From Serratia plymuthica (lineage in GTDB: Bacteria > Pseudomonadota > Gammaproteobacteria > Enterobacterales > Enterobacteriaceae), in NCBI RefSeq assembly GCF_018336935.1, contig NZ_CP068771.1:248001-312000 (forward strand): 64,000 nucleotides of DNA, read 5' to 3'. The position numbers and the translations under genes are program-made. How positions within the stretch are numbered: position 1 is the first letter of the stretch; every line of letters begins with the position of its first letter. Of the stretch, positions 53,110 through 62,045 are shown piece by piece. The notes beneath the pieces are model-generated. The model was not told where the DNA came from. It was given only the letters and a program-made list of their open reading frames with translations, and ran no database searches.

Positions 53110-53496
53110 TTAACGACGGACGGCGATGGCTTCGATCTCGATTTTCACGTCTTTCGGCAGACGGGCCACTTCGACGCAGGAACGGGCCGGGAACGGCGCG
53201 TTGTGCTCGGTGAAGAAGCTTTCGTAAGCGGCGTTGACGGTGGCGAAATCGTTCAGATCTTTCACGAAGACCGTGGTTTTCACGATGTCGGCGACTTTCA
53301 GGCCGGCGGCTTCAACGATCGCCTTAACGTTTTCCAGCGACTGGCGAGCCTGCGCGGAAACGTCGTCGGCCACAGCGCCGGTTTTCGGATCCACCGGGAT
53401 CTGGCCGGAAGTGATGATCATGCTGCCCAGATCAACGCCCTGCACGTAAGGACCAATGGCTGCCGGGGCGAGTTCAGTGCTGATGTTACGTGACAT
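53110..53496 (-). CDS. ridA: 2-iminobutanoate/2-iminopropanoate deaminase RidA
   Basis: A 128-residue RidA/YjgF protein that hydrolyses reactive enamine/imine intermediates from PLP enzymes such as threonine dehydratase. The ligand Arg is in ARSCVEVARLPKDVKIEIEAIA near the C terminus, and ITSGQIPVDPKTG is the N-terminal signature. The true ATG at 53496 has AGGAG; the frame stays open upstream only because it reads through ERIC units, and that extension is not protein-coding. Confidence 0.97.
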   Translation of the reverse strand: MSRNISTELAPAAIGPYVQGVDLGSMIITSGQIPVDPKTGAVADDVSAQARQSLENVKAIVEAAGLKVADIVKTTVFVKDLNDFATVNAAYESFFTEHNAPFPARSCVEVARLPKDVKIEIEAIAVRR

Positions 53497-53511
53497 TTTT
53501 TCTCCTAAATT

Positions 53512-53634
53512 TACCCTTCGTCTTTCAAACCGCAGCGTTGTTGGCTGCGTGTGCTTACCCCAGTCACTGACTTGAGTCAGCTCCTGGGGATGCCCACACT
53601 TGCCGCCTAGCTGCGATTCGAAATCCATTGGGTA
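53512..53634. repeat. Tandem ERIC, unit 1
   Basis: 123-bp ERIC with TACCC/GGGTA ends, core CAGTCACTGACTTGAGTCAGCTCCTGGGG. It begins 15 bases upstream of the ridA ATG. First of three units on a 127-bp period. Confidence 0.93.
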
Positions 53635-53638
53635 ATGA

Positions 53639-53761
53639 TCCCCTTCGTCTTTCAAACCGCAGCGTTGTTGGCTGCGTGTGCTTACCCCAGTCACTGACTT
53701 GAGTCAGCTCCTGGGGATGCCCACACTTGCCGCCTGGCTGCGATTCGAAATCCATTGGGTA
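53639..53761. repeat. Tandem ERIC, unit 2
   Basis: Nearly identical to unit 1 (CCTAGCTGCG there, CCTGGCTGCG here, plus the left end) and displaced by exactly 127 bp. The near-identity indicates recent duplication. Confidence 0.93.
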
Positions 53762-53765
53762 ATGA

Positions 53766-53877
53766 TCCCCTTCGTCTTTCAAACCGCAGCGTTGTTGGCT
53801 GCGTGTGCTTACCCCAGTCACTGACTTGAGTCAGCTCCTGGGAACTCTCGCACTTGTGGCTCGAAATCCATTGGGTA
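53766..53877. repeat. Tandem ERIC, unit 3 (right part shortened)
   Basis: The left two thirds match units 1 and 2 at 127-bp displacement. After CAGCTCCTGGG the sequence diverges and is about 11 bp shorter, ending TCGAAATCCATTGGGTA. It may be the older parent copy. Confidence 0.88.
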
Positions 53878-53960
53878 GCAACGTGGGTAGTTTCTTCAGA
53901 GACTCATTATAGGGAGCGGCGAGCAGATTAACAGCGCCACTCCCGGTAAATCGGCATATT

Positions 53961-54425
53961 TCAATCTGCCTGTAATACCACCTGATGTTCGAACTCTTTC
54001 TCGCAGTAGCGGCACTTCAGATGCACTTCGCCGTCGCGGGATTTCACGCCAAAGCTGGACGCTACCGGCTCGCTGCGGCTGATGCAGTTGCCGTTCGGGC
54101 AGGTCAGCACGCCGTCGATATGGTCCGGCAGGCTGAGGGTCAGCTTGCGCACCACTTCGTAGTTGTCGATGCGGTTCACCGTGGCTTTCGGCGCGTACAT
54201 CGCCAGCTGGTTGGCCTGCTGCTCGGTCAGGAAAGTGTTCTCGATTTTGATCAGGTCTTTGCGGCCCAGCTCGTTGGAGGGCAGGTTCAGGCCGATGGTG
54301 ATGCGCTGGTCGGTGGCGGTCAATTTGAACAGCGTCAGCAGTTTAAAGCCCACCTGCGCCGGAATATGGTCAATCACCGTACCGCACTTGATCGCTTCAA
54401 CCTGCAGTTTGTTATCCTGAGTCAT
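53961..54425 (-). CDS. pyrI: Aspartate carbamoyltransferase regulatory subunit PyrI
   Basis: A 154-residue allosteric subunit binding ATP/CTP/UTP. The zinc ligands Cys109, Cys114, Cys138 and Cys141 match E. coli exactly. Follows pyrB by 12 bases. Confidence 0.98.
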   Translation of the reverse strand: MTQDNKLQVEAIKCGTVIDHIPAQVGFKLLTLFKLTATDQRITIGLNLPSNELGRKDLIKIENTFLTEQQANQLAMYAPKATVNRIDNYEVVRKLTLSLPDHIDGVLTCPNGNCISRSEPVASSFGVKSRDGEVHLKCRYCEKEFEHQVVLQAD

Positions 54426-54437
54426 GATGGTTCCCCC

Positions 54438-55373
54438 TTAAAGATCCAAATCTGCGTTTAATACCAGCGCCAGCAGCGCCTGGCGGGCGAAGATGCCGTT
54501 GCCTGCCTGCTGGAAGTAATAGGCGTACGGCGTGGTATCCACGTCGGTGGTGATCTCGTCGATGCGCGGCAGTGGGTGCAGCACTTTGAGATTGGCGCGC
54601 GCGCCGGCCAGATCCGCCGCGCGCAGGACGAACTGCGCCTTCACGTTGGCGTATTCCGAAGGATCCAGACGCTCTTTCTGCACCCGGGTCATATAGAGAA
54701 TATCCAGTTCCGGCACCACTTCTTCAATGCTGGCGTGCAGGCTGTACTCGATGCCTTTCTCTTCGAGCATTTTCAGGATGTAAGCCGGCATCGCCAGTGC
54801 ATCCGGGGCGATAAAGTAGAAGCGGTTGCCTTCGAACTTGGCCAGCGCCTGCGCCAGCGAGTGTACGGTGCGGCCGTATTTCAGGTCGCCGACCATGGCG
54901 ATATTGATGTTGTTCAGGCGGCCCTGGGTTTCCTGGATGGTGAACAGGTCGAGCAGCGTTTGGGTCGGGTGCTGGTTGGCGCCGTCGCCTGCGTTGAGCA
55001 CCGGGATGCCGCCGGAAAACTCCGTCGCCAGCCGCGCGGCGCCTTCCTGCGGGTGACGCATCACGATGGCGTCTACGTAGGTGCCGATGACCGAGATGGT
55101 GTCGGCCAGCGTTTCGCCTTTCTTGCCCAGCGACGTATTGCTGCCGTCGGCAAAGCCGACCACCGAGGCGCCGAGGCGGTGCATCGAGGTTTCGAACGAC
55201 AGGCGGGTGCGGGTCGAGGCTTCGAAGAAGCAGCTGGCGATCACCTTGTGCTTGAGCAACTCGGGTTGTGGGGTGGCTTTCAGGCTGGCGGCGGTGCGCA
55301 GCACCAGCTCCAGATCCTCGCGGCTGAGATCGTTAATAGAGATGATATGTTTGTGATACAGCGGGTTGGCCAT
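54438..55373 (-). CDS. pyrB: Aspartate carbamoyltransferase catalytic subunit PyrB
   Basis: A 311-residue catalytic chain, the same length as in E. coli. It forms carbamoyl aspartate in pyrimidine synthesis. The carbamoyl phosphate motif STRTR is in [15 protein letters not shown] (about 50-64), with [10 protein letters not shown], the active-site loop and HPLPRIDEI all present. First structural gene of pyrBI, behind the pyrL attenuator and an ERIC element. Confidence 0.98.
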   Translation of the reverse strand: MANPLYHKHIISINDLSREDLELVLRTAASLKATPQPELLKHKVIASCFFEASTRTRLSFETSMHRLGASVVGFADGSNTSLGKKGETLADTISVIGTYVDAIVMRHPQEGAARLATEFSGGIPVLNAGDGANQHPTQTLLDLFTIQETQGRLNNINIAMVGDLKYGRTVHSLAQALAKFEGNRFYFIAPDALAMPAYILKMLEEKGIEYSLHASIEEVVPELDILYMTRVQKERLDPSEYANVKAQFVLRAADLAGARANLKVLHPLPRIDEITTDVDTTPYAYYFQQAGNGIFARQALLALVLNADLDL

Positions 55374-55410
55374 TTTTCACTCTCCTCGACGTATGCCCGT
55401 GGCGCGGGAA

Positions 55411-55533
55411 TGCCCGTCATCTTTCGAACCGCAGCGGCGTTGGCTTCACTCTGTCACCCCAGTCACTCAGTTGGCTAAGTTCCTGGGGAGCCCATCGGTT
55501 GCCGCCTGGCTGCGCCCCGAAATCTCTTGGGCA
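55411..55533. repeat. ERIC element in the pyrBI leader
   Basis: 123-bp ERIC with variant ends TGCCC/GGGCA and core CCCAGTCACTCAGTTGGCTAAGTTCCTGGGG. It is located between the attenuator terminator (55547) and pyrB, so every read-through pyrBI transcript contains it. Confidence 0.88.
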
Positions 55534-55546
55534 TAATTTTTAAGGC

Positions 55547-55571
55547 AAAAAAAAGCCCCTCAACGAGGGGC
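55547..55571 (-). terminator. pyrBI attenuator terminator
   Basis: Stem GCCCCTC/GAGGGGC (55555-55561 with 55565-55571), three-base loop, and a run of eight T on the minus strand. The pyrL stop codon lies in it, as needed for UTP-sensitive attenuation. Confidence 0.9.
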
Positions 55572-55673
55572 CTGAAACGATCGGTTTGGCAACAGGAGAA
55601 ACAACGGCAGCTGGCCGCCGATTGGCAGTCGGTTTTGTCGGTTGCGGCTAACAAAACACGTGGCGTTTTTCAT
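55560..55673 (-). CDS. pyrL: pyrBI leader peptide (PyrL-type)
   Basis: A 37-codon ORF starting [16 protein letters not shown] with an AGGAG ribosome site, ending in the attenuator stem. Pyrimidine-rich RNA in its second half (TTGTTTCTCCTGTTG) would make polymerase pause when UTP is low and let the ribosome disrupt the terminator. I could not align its amino acids with E. coli PyrL from memory; the call rests on position and architecture. Confidence 0.78.
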   Translation of the reverse strand: MKNATCFVSRNRQNRLPIGGQLPLFLLLPNRSFQAPR

Positions 55674-55698
55674 GCTTTCTCCTGGCAAATTGTCGCGC

Positions 55699-55726
55699 AT
55701 TATACTCGCGCTTTTCGCCACTGCAA
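55699..55726 (-). promoter_or_regulatory. pyrBI promoter
   Basis: Perfect -10 TATAAT on the minus strand (55704-55699) with TTGCAG 16 bp upstream (55726-55721). It drives pyrL-pyrB-pyrI. Confidence 0.7.
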
Positions 55727-55787
55727 GCGCTAAAACACCGATTTTTGCCGCTTCGCAATCGATTGGCCGGCGATGGCCGCTTGCCGG

Positions 55788-57356
55788 TTATTTGCTGACG
55801 CGATCGTAGTAGACCATGTCGGCGTTCAGACCCTGTTGGTAGCCTTTGACGTTATCGCGCAGCACCACTTCGGTTTTGGCCTGATCGATAAAGACATAGG
55901 GCGAACTGCGTTGCAGCTCCTGTTGCATGGCGGTGTACAGCGCGGTGCGTTTGGCCGGATTGGCTTCGGCTACCGCGGCCAGCGTCTGCTTGCTGAGCTG
56001 CGGGATCTGCCAGCCGTTGAGGCCCGCTACCGTGCTGGCCTTGCCGTCGTTATAGGCGAAGGCGCTGGCGTTGGAGTGTGCGTCAAAGTAGTCCGGGATC
56101 CACAGACGGATCGCCGCCTGGTGCTGTTTGGCGCGTACCCGCGAATAGACCTGGCTGCCGGCGGCCGGCAACAGGTCCAGCTTCACGCCACCCTGGGCAA
56201 AACTGGCCTGCAACGCCTGGGCGATGGTGATAAACGGCGGCTTGTTCTCCACGTCCAGCGTCAGGGCGGCGTTGGTGATGCCGGCCTTGGCCAGGATCGC
56301 CTTGGCTTTGGCCGGATCGAAGCTGAACGGGTTGTCTTTCAGCGCGCCCGGCAGCCCGACCGGCAGGAAGCTCTGATGCACAAAATATTGGCCTTTCAGC
56401 AGATCCTTGGTGATGCCCTGATAATCGATCAGATAGCGCGCCGCCTCCCAGAAGGCCGGGTTTTTCAGCAGCGGATTGGCGGCGTTGCCGGCGTTGAACA
56501 CTAAATAGTTCTGCTCGGCGGACGGGATTTCCAACACCTTCACGCCCGGTTGATTTTTTAACGCCAGGGTCTGGTCCGGGCCAAGCTCACGCGCCACATC
56601 GGCGTCGCCCTGCTGGATCAACAGGCGGCGGGTGGCCGGGTCCGGCACGCTTTTAATGATGACGCTGTGCAGCAAGGGCTTGCTGCCCGGCGAAGTCGGG
56701 TTGGCGTCCAGCACGATCGCCTGATGCGGCTGGTAGACGCGCATTTTGAACGGCCCGCTGCCGGCGGAGTGCATTTTCAGCCAGGCGTTGCCGTAATCGC
56801 CGTCTTTGGCGTTCGGCTGCACCGCCTTGCTATCGACGATCGAGGCAATGGGCGTGGAGAGAATGTTCAGCGCCACCGCCGGGCTCACGTCTGCGGTCCA
56901 GCTCAGTTGCAGGCTGTGTTCGTCGATTTTCTTCAGTTGCGCGTCGATGTTGTCCGGCTGCCAGCCGAGCACGTTGAGGATAAACGCCGGCGATTTATTC
57001 ATTTTCACTGCGCGGCTGTAGGAGAAGATCACGTCGTCGGCGGTCAGCGGGTTGCCGGAGGCGAACGCCGCCTGCGGGCGCAGCCTGATCGTCAGGGTTT
57101 TTGTCGCCGCATCGCCCTGCCAGCTTTCCGCCAGCACCGGCACCACTTTCGCCGGATCATCGCGATCCGCCTGCACCAGCCGCTGATACAGGCTGGGCAC
57201 GGTCTGGATGCTGGACAGTTCGTTGGCTTCCGCCGGATCCAGGCTGACGATATCGTCCAGCGATTGCACCACCACCAGCGTGTTGGGCGGGGTAGCGGCG
57301 AGCGCAGAGGCGGACAGGGCGGCAAGCATTAACAGCGGCAGGACGTTGGCTTTCAT
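55788..57356 (-). CDS. Family 5 extracellular solute-binding protein
   Basis: A 522-residue periplasmic binding protein of the peptide/nickel (SBP_bac_5) class. A signal peptide (1-21, ending ASALA) is followed by DIVSLDPAEANELSSIQTVPSLYQRLV and LAESWQGDAATKTLTIRLRPQAAFASGNPLTADDVIFSYSRAV, the classic family start. No permease or ATPase genes adjoin, so it is an orphan or works with a distant importer. The start MKANVLPLLMLAAL at 57356 gives a good signal peptide. Ligand unknown. Confidence 0.88.
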   Translation of the reverse strand: MKANVLPLLMLAALSASALAATPPNTLVVVQSLDDIVSLDPAEANELSSIQTVPSLYQRLVQADRDDPAKVVPVLAESWQGDAATKTLTIRLRPQAAFASGNPLTADDVIFSYSRAVKMNKSPAFILNVLGWQPDNIDAQLKKIDEHSLQLSWTADVSPAVALNILSTPIASIVDSKAVQPNAKDGDYGNAWLKMHSAGSGPFKMRVYQPHQAIVLDANPTSPGSKPLLHSVIIKSVPDPATRRLLIQQGDADVARELGPDQTLALKNQPGVKVLEIPSAEQNYLVFNAGNAANPLLKNPAFWEAARYLIDYQGITKDLLKGQYFVHQSFLPVGLPGALKDNPFSFDPAKAKAILAKAGITNAALTLDVENKPPFITIAQALQASFAQGGVKLDLLPAAGSQVYSRVRAKQHQAAIRLWIPDYFDAHSNASAFAYNDGKASTVAGLNGWQIPQLSKQTLAAVAEANPAKRTALYTAMQQELQRSSPYVFIDQAKTEVVLRDNVKGYQQGLNADMVYYDRVSK

Positions 57357-57594
57357 TGGTGTGTATCCCCTGAGGGCGCCACGCATGGCGCTGAGAAGTG
57401 TTTGTTATCGTTGGTTTTCGCACCACGGTAGAACCTTTGCCCAAGGCTGGCAAAGGTCAATCGGCTATTTGATATGACAAGAATATATTAGGCGTTCTGG
57501 CGGGGGGTGCCAGAGCGGGGAAGGGGTTGGGGCGCACGAGCCGGCAGGCCTGCGCGCCCCATTGCCTGTGCGTGACGCGCCCCGGCAATATACT

Positions 57595-58614
57595 TTAAAT
57601 CGTTTCGCTCAGCGTGGCGACCATCACCGCCTTGATGGTGTGCAGGCGGTTTTCGGCCTGATCGAACACCACGCTGTGCGCGGATTCGAACACTTCATCG
57701 GTGACTTCCATGCCGCCCTGCAACCCGTATTGTTCCGCCATCTGTTTGCCGAGGGTGGTTTGGTCGTCGTGAAACGCCGGCAGGCAATGCAGGAATTTGA
57801 CGTTCGGGTTACCGGTCAGTTTCACCATCGCCATATTGACCTGATAGGGTTTCAGCAGCGCGATCCGCTCCTGCCAGGTTTCTTTCGGTTCGCCCATCGA
57901 CACCCACACGTCGGTGTACAGGAAATCCGCGTCTTTCACCCCTTCGGCAATGTCTTCGGTCAGGGTAATCTTGGCGCCGGTCTGTTGCGCCAGCGCCTGA
58001 CACTCGGCCACCAGCTCCGGCTGCGGCCAACAGGCTTTCGGCGCCACCAGGCGCAGATCCATGCCCGCCAGCGCGGCGGCTTCCAGCAAGGTGTTGCCCA
58101 TGTTGTTGCGCGTGTCGCCGAGGTAAGCGAATTTCACCTCGCTCAAGGGTTTGCCCGGCAGGTGTTCCTGCACGGTGAGCAGGTCCGCCAGCAGCTGGGT
58201 TGGGTGGAATTCATTGGTCAGCCCGTTCCACACCGGCACGCCGGCATGGGTGGCCAGGGTTTCCACCAGATGCTGGCCGTAACCGCGGTATTGAATACCG
58301 TCGTACATCCGGCCCAGCACGCGGGCGGTGTCTTTCATCGATTCTTTATGGCCGATCTGGCTGCCGCTTGGGCCGAGATAGGTGACCTGGGCGCCCTGAT
58401 CGAAAGCGGCAACTTCGAAAGAGCAACGGGTGCGTGTCGAGTCTTTTTCGAAGATGAGCGCAATGTTCTTGCCCTGCAGACGCCGCGTTTCCTTACCCTG
58501 CTTTTTGGCCTGCTTCAGTTCGGCCGAAAGCCGCAGCAGCGCCAGCAGCTCTGTCGGCGTGAAATCCATTAACCTCAGAAAGTGACGTTTGTAGAACGGG
58601 TTCATCGTACTCAT
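57595..58614 (-). CDS. argF: Ornithine carbamoyltransferase
   Basis: A 339-residue enzyme making citrulline from ornithine and carbamoyl phosphate. STRTRCSFE (about 58-66), [14 protein letters not shown] and [10 protein letters not shown] motifs are all present. Two starts are possible, ATG 58614 ([12 protein letters not shown], with AGGA upstream) or ATG 58605 (MNPFYKRHF). The locus corresponds to E. coli argI; with one copy the argF name is usual. Controlled by the tandem ARG boxes just upstream. Confidence 0.97.
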   Translation of the reverse strand: MSTMNPFYKRHFLRLMDFTPTELLALLRLSAELKQAKKQGKETRRLQGKNIALIFEKDSTRTRCSFEVAAFDQGAQVTYLGPSGSQIGHKESMKDTARVLGRMYDGIQYRGYGQHLVETLATHAGVPVWNGLTNEFHPTQLLADLLTVQEHLPGKPLSEVKFAYLGDTRNNMGNTLLEAAALAGMDLRLVAPKACWPQPELVAECQALAQQTGAKITLTEDIAEGVKDADFLYTDVWVSMGEPKETWQERIALLKPYQVNMAMVKLTGNPNVKFLHCLPAFHDDQTTLGKQMAEQYGLQGGMEVTDEVFESAHSVVFDQAENRLHTIKAVMVATLSETI

Positions 58615-58637
58615 TTCCGCATGTCCTGATCGTTTTA

Positions 58638-58676
58638 ATTGAATTAAAATTCACTTTATATGTATGAATATTCAAT
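58638..58676 (-). promoter_or_regulatory. Tandem ARG boxes (ArgR operator) before argF
   Basis: The perfect palindrome TGAATTAAAATTCA (58640-58653) and a second box TGTATGAATATTCA (58661-58674, one mismatch). As 18-bp boxes they are separated by 3 bp, the standard spacing for the ArgR hexamer. Confidence 0.9.
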
Positions 58677-58777
58677 TTCAACCCCACGGAAGAAATCTTT
58701 CACGTTTATCGTGGCAGCTATGGCGGCGGTGTGTGAAAATAGAAGGAATACAGGCCATTTGACTTGAGGATATAGGC

Positions 58778-59206
58778 ATGGCAAACCGCGAACAGCTGGA
58801 AGAACAACGTGAAGAGACCCGCCTGATCATCGAAGAACTGCTGGAAGACGGCAGCGATCCGGATGCGCTCTACACCATCGAACACCACCTCTCTGCCGAA
58901 AAGTTTGAAGTGCTGGAGCAGGCCGCTGTCGAAGCCTTCAAGCTGGGCTACGAAGTGACCGACGCCGAAGAGCTGGAAGTGGAAGACGGCACGCTGGTCA
59001 TGTGCTGCGACGTGATCAGCGAAGTCGGCCTGAACGCCGAACTGATCGACACCCAGGTCGAGCAACTGTTGGCGCTGGCGGAACGTTGCGGCGTCAACTA
59101 CGACGGTTGGGGCACCTACTACGAAGATCCGAACGGTGAAGACGGTGAGGATGATGAAGAAGACGGTGAATTGATCGACGAAGATGACGACGGCAAACGC
59201 CACTGA
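58778..59206 (+). CDS. rraB: Ribonuclease E inhibitor RraB
   Basis: A 142-residue, very acidic protein almost identical to E. coli RraB/YjgD. It binds RNase E and alters degradosome activity. The N terminus [25 protein letters not shown] and the C-terminal Asp/Glu run ending DDDGKRH are diagnostic. Divergent from argF. Confidence 0.97.
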   Translation: MANREQLEEQREETRLIIEELLEDGSDPDALYTIEHHLSAEKFEVLEQAAVEAFKLGYEVTDAEELEVEDGTLVMCCDVISEVGLNAELIDTQVEQLLALAERCGVNYDGWGTYYEDPNGEDGEDDEEDGELIDEDDDGKRH

Positions 59207-59246
59207 TTAATTTTTGCATAGGAGCCGGCGCAAGCCGGCCCTTATA

Positions 59247-60020
59247 ATGAAGTCTATGAAATACCAATCCCTGTTATCCCCGATTCTTAACTTCCTGCAC
59301 TGTGAAACGCCTGATGCCTGGATCGACGCTGCGCGCCGCCCGGAAAACCTGCCGCTGTTGCTGACCGACCATATGGTGTGCGAGCTGAAAGCGGCGCAGA
59401 CCGGCATGTGGCTGATTCGCCGCTACGTGGCGGACAAAGAGAGCGGCGATGCCTTGCTGGCGCTGCTCAGGCCCTACGAGGCTTTTTTGCATGAAGCGCA
59501 GGGCGAGCCGGAAGCGCTGTTCCGCCAGGGCCAGTTCACCCGGAAAATCTTGCCGAAAAACGGCTCGGCCTACGGCCAGGATCTGGCGGACAAGATGGTG
59601 CTGCTGATCAAAGAAGAGCTGCACCACTTCTCGCAGGTGCTGGAGATCATGCAGGCGCGGCGCATCCCCTACAAGAAAACCACCGCCAGCCGCTATGCCA
59701 AAGGCATGATCCGCGAGGTTCGCACCCACGATCCGGCCACGCTGATCGATAAGCTGATCTGCGGCGCCTACATCGAAGCGCGCTCCTGCGAACGCTTCGC
59801 CCGGCTGGCACCGCACCTGGACGACGAGTTAAACCGTTTCTACGTCTCGCTGCTGCGCTCCGAGGCACGGCATTATCAGGATTACCTGACGTTGGCCGAA
59901 CAGATTGCCGGCGGCGACATCAGCGAGCGGGTGGCCCACTTCGGCCGCATTGAAGCCGCGTTGATCCTGTCGCCGGACAGCGAGCTGCGTTTCCACAGCG
60001 GCGTGCCCGCAGCCGCCTGA
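59247..60020 (+). CDS. miaE: tRNA 2-methylthio-N6-isopentenyladenosine-37 hydroxylase MiaE
   Basis: A 257-residue diiron protein that hydroxylates ms2i6A37 of tRNA; present in Salmonella and Serratia but not E. coli. Helical-bundle ligand motifs are seen in DHMVCELKAAQ, KEELHHFSQ, EARSCERF and SEARHYQDY. The start at 59247 (MKSMKYQSLL) or 59256 (MKYQSLLSPILNFLHC) cannot be decided, since neither has a strong ribosome site. A GCCGGC hairpin lies between rraB and this gene. Confidence 0.94.
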   Translation: MKSMKYQSLLSPILNFLHCETPDAWIDAARRPENLPLLLTDHMVCELKAAQTGMWLIRRYVADKESGDALLALLRPYEAFLHEAQGEPEALFRQGQFTRKILPKNGSAYGQDLADKMVLLIKEELHHFSQVLEIMQARRIPYKKTTASRYAKGMIREVRTHDPATLIDKLICGAYIEARSCERFARLAPHLDDELNRFYVSLLRSEARHYQDYLTLAEQIAGGDISERVAHFGRIEAALILSPDSELRFHSGVPAAA

Positions 60021-60035
60021 CCGCCGGGCGTTCCC

Positions 60036-61643
60036 TTACTGCGGTGGGCCCAGCAGCAAATCCACCGCTTTTTCCGCCAGCATGATGGTCGGCGCATTGG
60101 TATTGCCGCTGGTCACCTGCGGCATCACCGAACAGTCGATCACCCGCAGTCGTTCAAAGCCGTGTACCCGCAGTTGCAGATCGGTCACCGAGTCCTGCGG
60201 CGACGTACCCATGCGGCAGCTGCCTACCGGGTGATACACCGTTTTGCAGAAGTTACGCACGAACTCCTCCAGTTGCGCCTCATCGTTCAGCCATGCCGGC
60301 TGCGGCATCAGCAGATCTTTGACGATCGGCTTGAGGGCGGCGGTTTGCAGGAAGCTCAGGCCGAACTTCACCGCGCGCACGCTGCCGGCCAGATCTTCCG
60401 GGTGGCCGAGGTAATTGGCGTGCAGCTTGACCGGATCGCGCGGATCGCGGCTGCGCAGCAGCACTTCGCCGCGCGCTTTCGGTTGCAGGTAGCCGACCTT
60501 CAGCGTGAAGCCGTGAATATTCGGCAGCGGCTCGCCGGGTACGTCGTCCCAGCTGTCGAGCATCGGCAGGAAGTGGATCTGCACGTCCGGCCGGCCGTCG
60601 CCCAGGCTGTCGGTGAAGGCGGCGCCTTCCAGCACGTTGGAGCTGAGCACGCCGCTGCGGAACGCCAGCCATTCGGTGCCGTGGCGCAGCGCCTGCAGGC
60701 CGCGATCGGCGCCGAACAGGCTGACCGGCTCGCGGGTGCTGACGTTGATCGACATATGCAGGTGATCGTGAAAGTTTTTGCCCACCGGCAGGTCCGCACG
60801 CGGTTCGATCCCCAGCTGTTGCAGGTGTTCGCGCGGCCCGATGCCGGACAGCATCAGGATCTTCGGTGAGCCTACCGCGCCTGCGCTGAGGATCACTTCT
60901 TTCGCGGCATGGGCGGTGACTTCGCCGCCGCCGTTCTGGCTATACACCACGCCGGTGGCGATGTTGCCTTCGAACAGCACCCGATGCACCAGCGCGTTCA
61001 GTTTCACCACCAGCCGTTGATCGTTACGCACCGCTTTCAGGTAGGTGCGGGCGGTACTGGCGCGTTCGCCGTTGTGGGTGGTGGTCTGGTAAAACCCCAC
61101 GCCGTGCTGGCTGTCGCCGTTGAAATCGTTGCGGTATGGCAGGTTCAGCTCCTGGCCGGCGCGGATAAACGCCATGCTGAGCGGGTGGCGGTAGCGGTTC
61201 TCGCTGACCGGCAGCAACCCCTCGCCGCCGTGATAAGCGTCCGACAGGCTCTCGTTGGCCTCGGCGCGTTTGAAATAGGGCAGCACGTCCTGATAGCCCC
61301 AGCCGACGCAGCCGTAACGTTCGGCCCATTCGTCGTAATCCTGCCGCTGGCCGCGAATGTAGATCATACCGTTGACCGAGCTGCTGCCGCCCAACACTTT
61401 GCCCTGGGCAATTTGCATGCGGCGGTTGTTGGCGTGCGGTTCCGGTTCGGTTTCATACGGCCAGCTTTTTTTGGCGATGATCTTCGCCACGCCGGCCGGC
61501 ATCTTGATGAACAGGTTATTGTCGTCGCCACCGGCTTCCAGCAGCAGCACCCGCGCCTGGGTGCGGCGGATCAGCTGCGCGGCCAGCACGCAGCCGGCGG
61601 AGCCTGCGCCGACAATGATGTAATCAAAAGCGTTTTCCGACAT
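60036..61643 (-). CDS. GMC-family FAD oxidoreductase (choline/alcohol dehydrogenase type)
   Basis: A 535-residue GMC flavoenzyme. The FAD-binding motif GAGSAGCVLAAQL is at 12-24, with LLLEAGG and GKVLGGSSSVNGMIYIRGQ (about 81-99). The C-terminal catalytic His region is VYHPVGSCRMG, followed by VTSGNTNAPTIMLAEKA. It resembles choline dehydrogenase BetA and broad alcohol dehydrogenases. No betB, betI or betT adjoins, so a role in glycine betaine synthesis is doubtful. Substrate unknown. Confidence 0.88.
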   Translation of the reverse strand: MSENAFDYIIVGAGSAGCVLAAQLIRRTQARVLLLEAGGDDNNLFIKMPAGVAKIIAKKSWPYETEPEPHANNRRMQIAQGKVLGGSSSVNGMIYIRGQRQDYDEWAERYGCVGWGYQDVLPYFKRAEANESLSDAYHGGEGLLPVSENRYRHPLSMAFIRAGQELNLPYRNDFNGDSQHGVGFYQTTTHNGERASTARTYLKAVRNDQRLVVKLNALVHRVLFEGNIATGVVYSQNGGGEVTAHAAKEVILSAGAVGSPKILMLSGIGPREHLQQLGIEPRADLPVGKNFHDHLHMSINVSTREPVSLFGADRGLQALRHGTEWLAFRSGVLSSNVLEGAAFTDSLGDGRPDVQIHFLPMLDSWDDVPGEPLPNIHGFTLKVGYLQPKARGEVLLRSRDPRDPVKLHANYLGHPEDLAGSVRAVKFGLSFLQTAALKPIVKDLLMPQPAWLNDEAQLEEFVRNFCKTVYHPVGSCRMGTSPQDSVTDLQLRVHGFERLRVIDCSVMPQVTSGNTNAPTIMLAEKAVDLLLGPPQ

Positions 61644-62045
61644 GACTGTTCCCCGTGCGAATGCGGCATAAGCCTGTCAGGGCAGAGTAACGCAAGGCGG
61701 CAAGAGGTCAATTTGTAATCGTTAATTTGTTAATGAATATCACAAAAAAGATGATGATTGGTTTGTGTGTTGTTTTTATCATTCTGATTTTATTGTGTTT
61801 ATATAAATACAATAAAACATGACCATGTTAATGATTGTGTGAGCGTCGTTTCGGGCAGGATTTTGGGGCCGTGGGATAGCAAAAAACGGTAACGAGAGTG
61901 GGAGAAACGCGTTAATAAAAAAGCTGTGCCTTTGTTTTTTACCGGGAAATTAAATATGGGATTAATCCGATTAGAAAGGAAGTGTCAGAAAATGGGGGCT
62001 GCTATATGATAGCGACTCCTGATAACGGATAATATATTAAGAAAT
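61644..62045. other. AT-rich 402-bp intergenic region
   Basis: Markedly AT-rich compared with the flanks. It contains the palindrome at 61788-61817 and likely promoter-like hexamers, but no ORF or RNA gene that I can support. Confidence 0.6.
61788..61817. promoter_or_regulatory. 30-bp near-perfect palindrome
   Basis: Starts TTTTATTGTGTTTAT and continues ATAAATACAATAAAA; only one symmetric pair (positions 10 and 21) fails. It is centred at 61802/61803, about 160 bp from the GMC gene and 240 bp from the acyltransferase gene. It has the form of an operator for a dimeric regulator. Which one is unknown. Confidence 0.5.

Noticed and set aside
53497..53694. 66-residue N-terminal extension of ridA
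   Set aside because: The frame is open only through the ERIC repeats; the real start has AGGAG at normal distance and matches the family start.
60036..61643. betA of a choline-glycine betaine operon
   Set aside because: The protein is GMC-type, but betB, betI and betT are absent around it, so the specific name is not justified.
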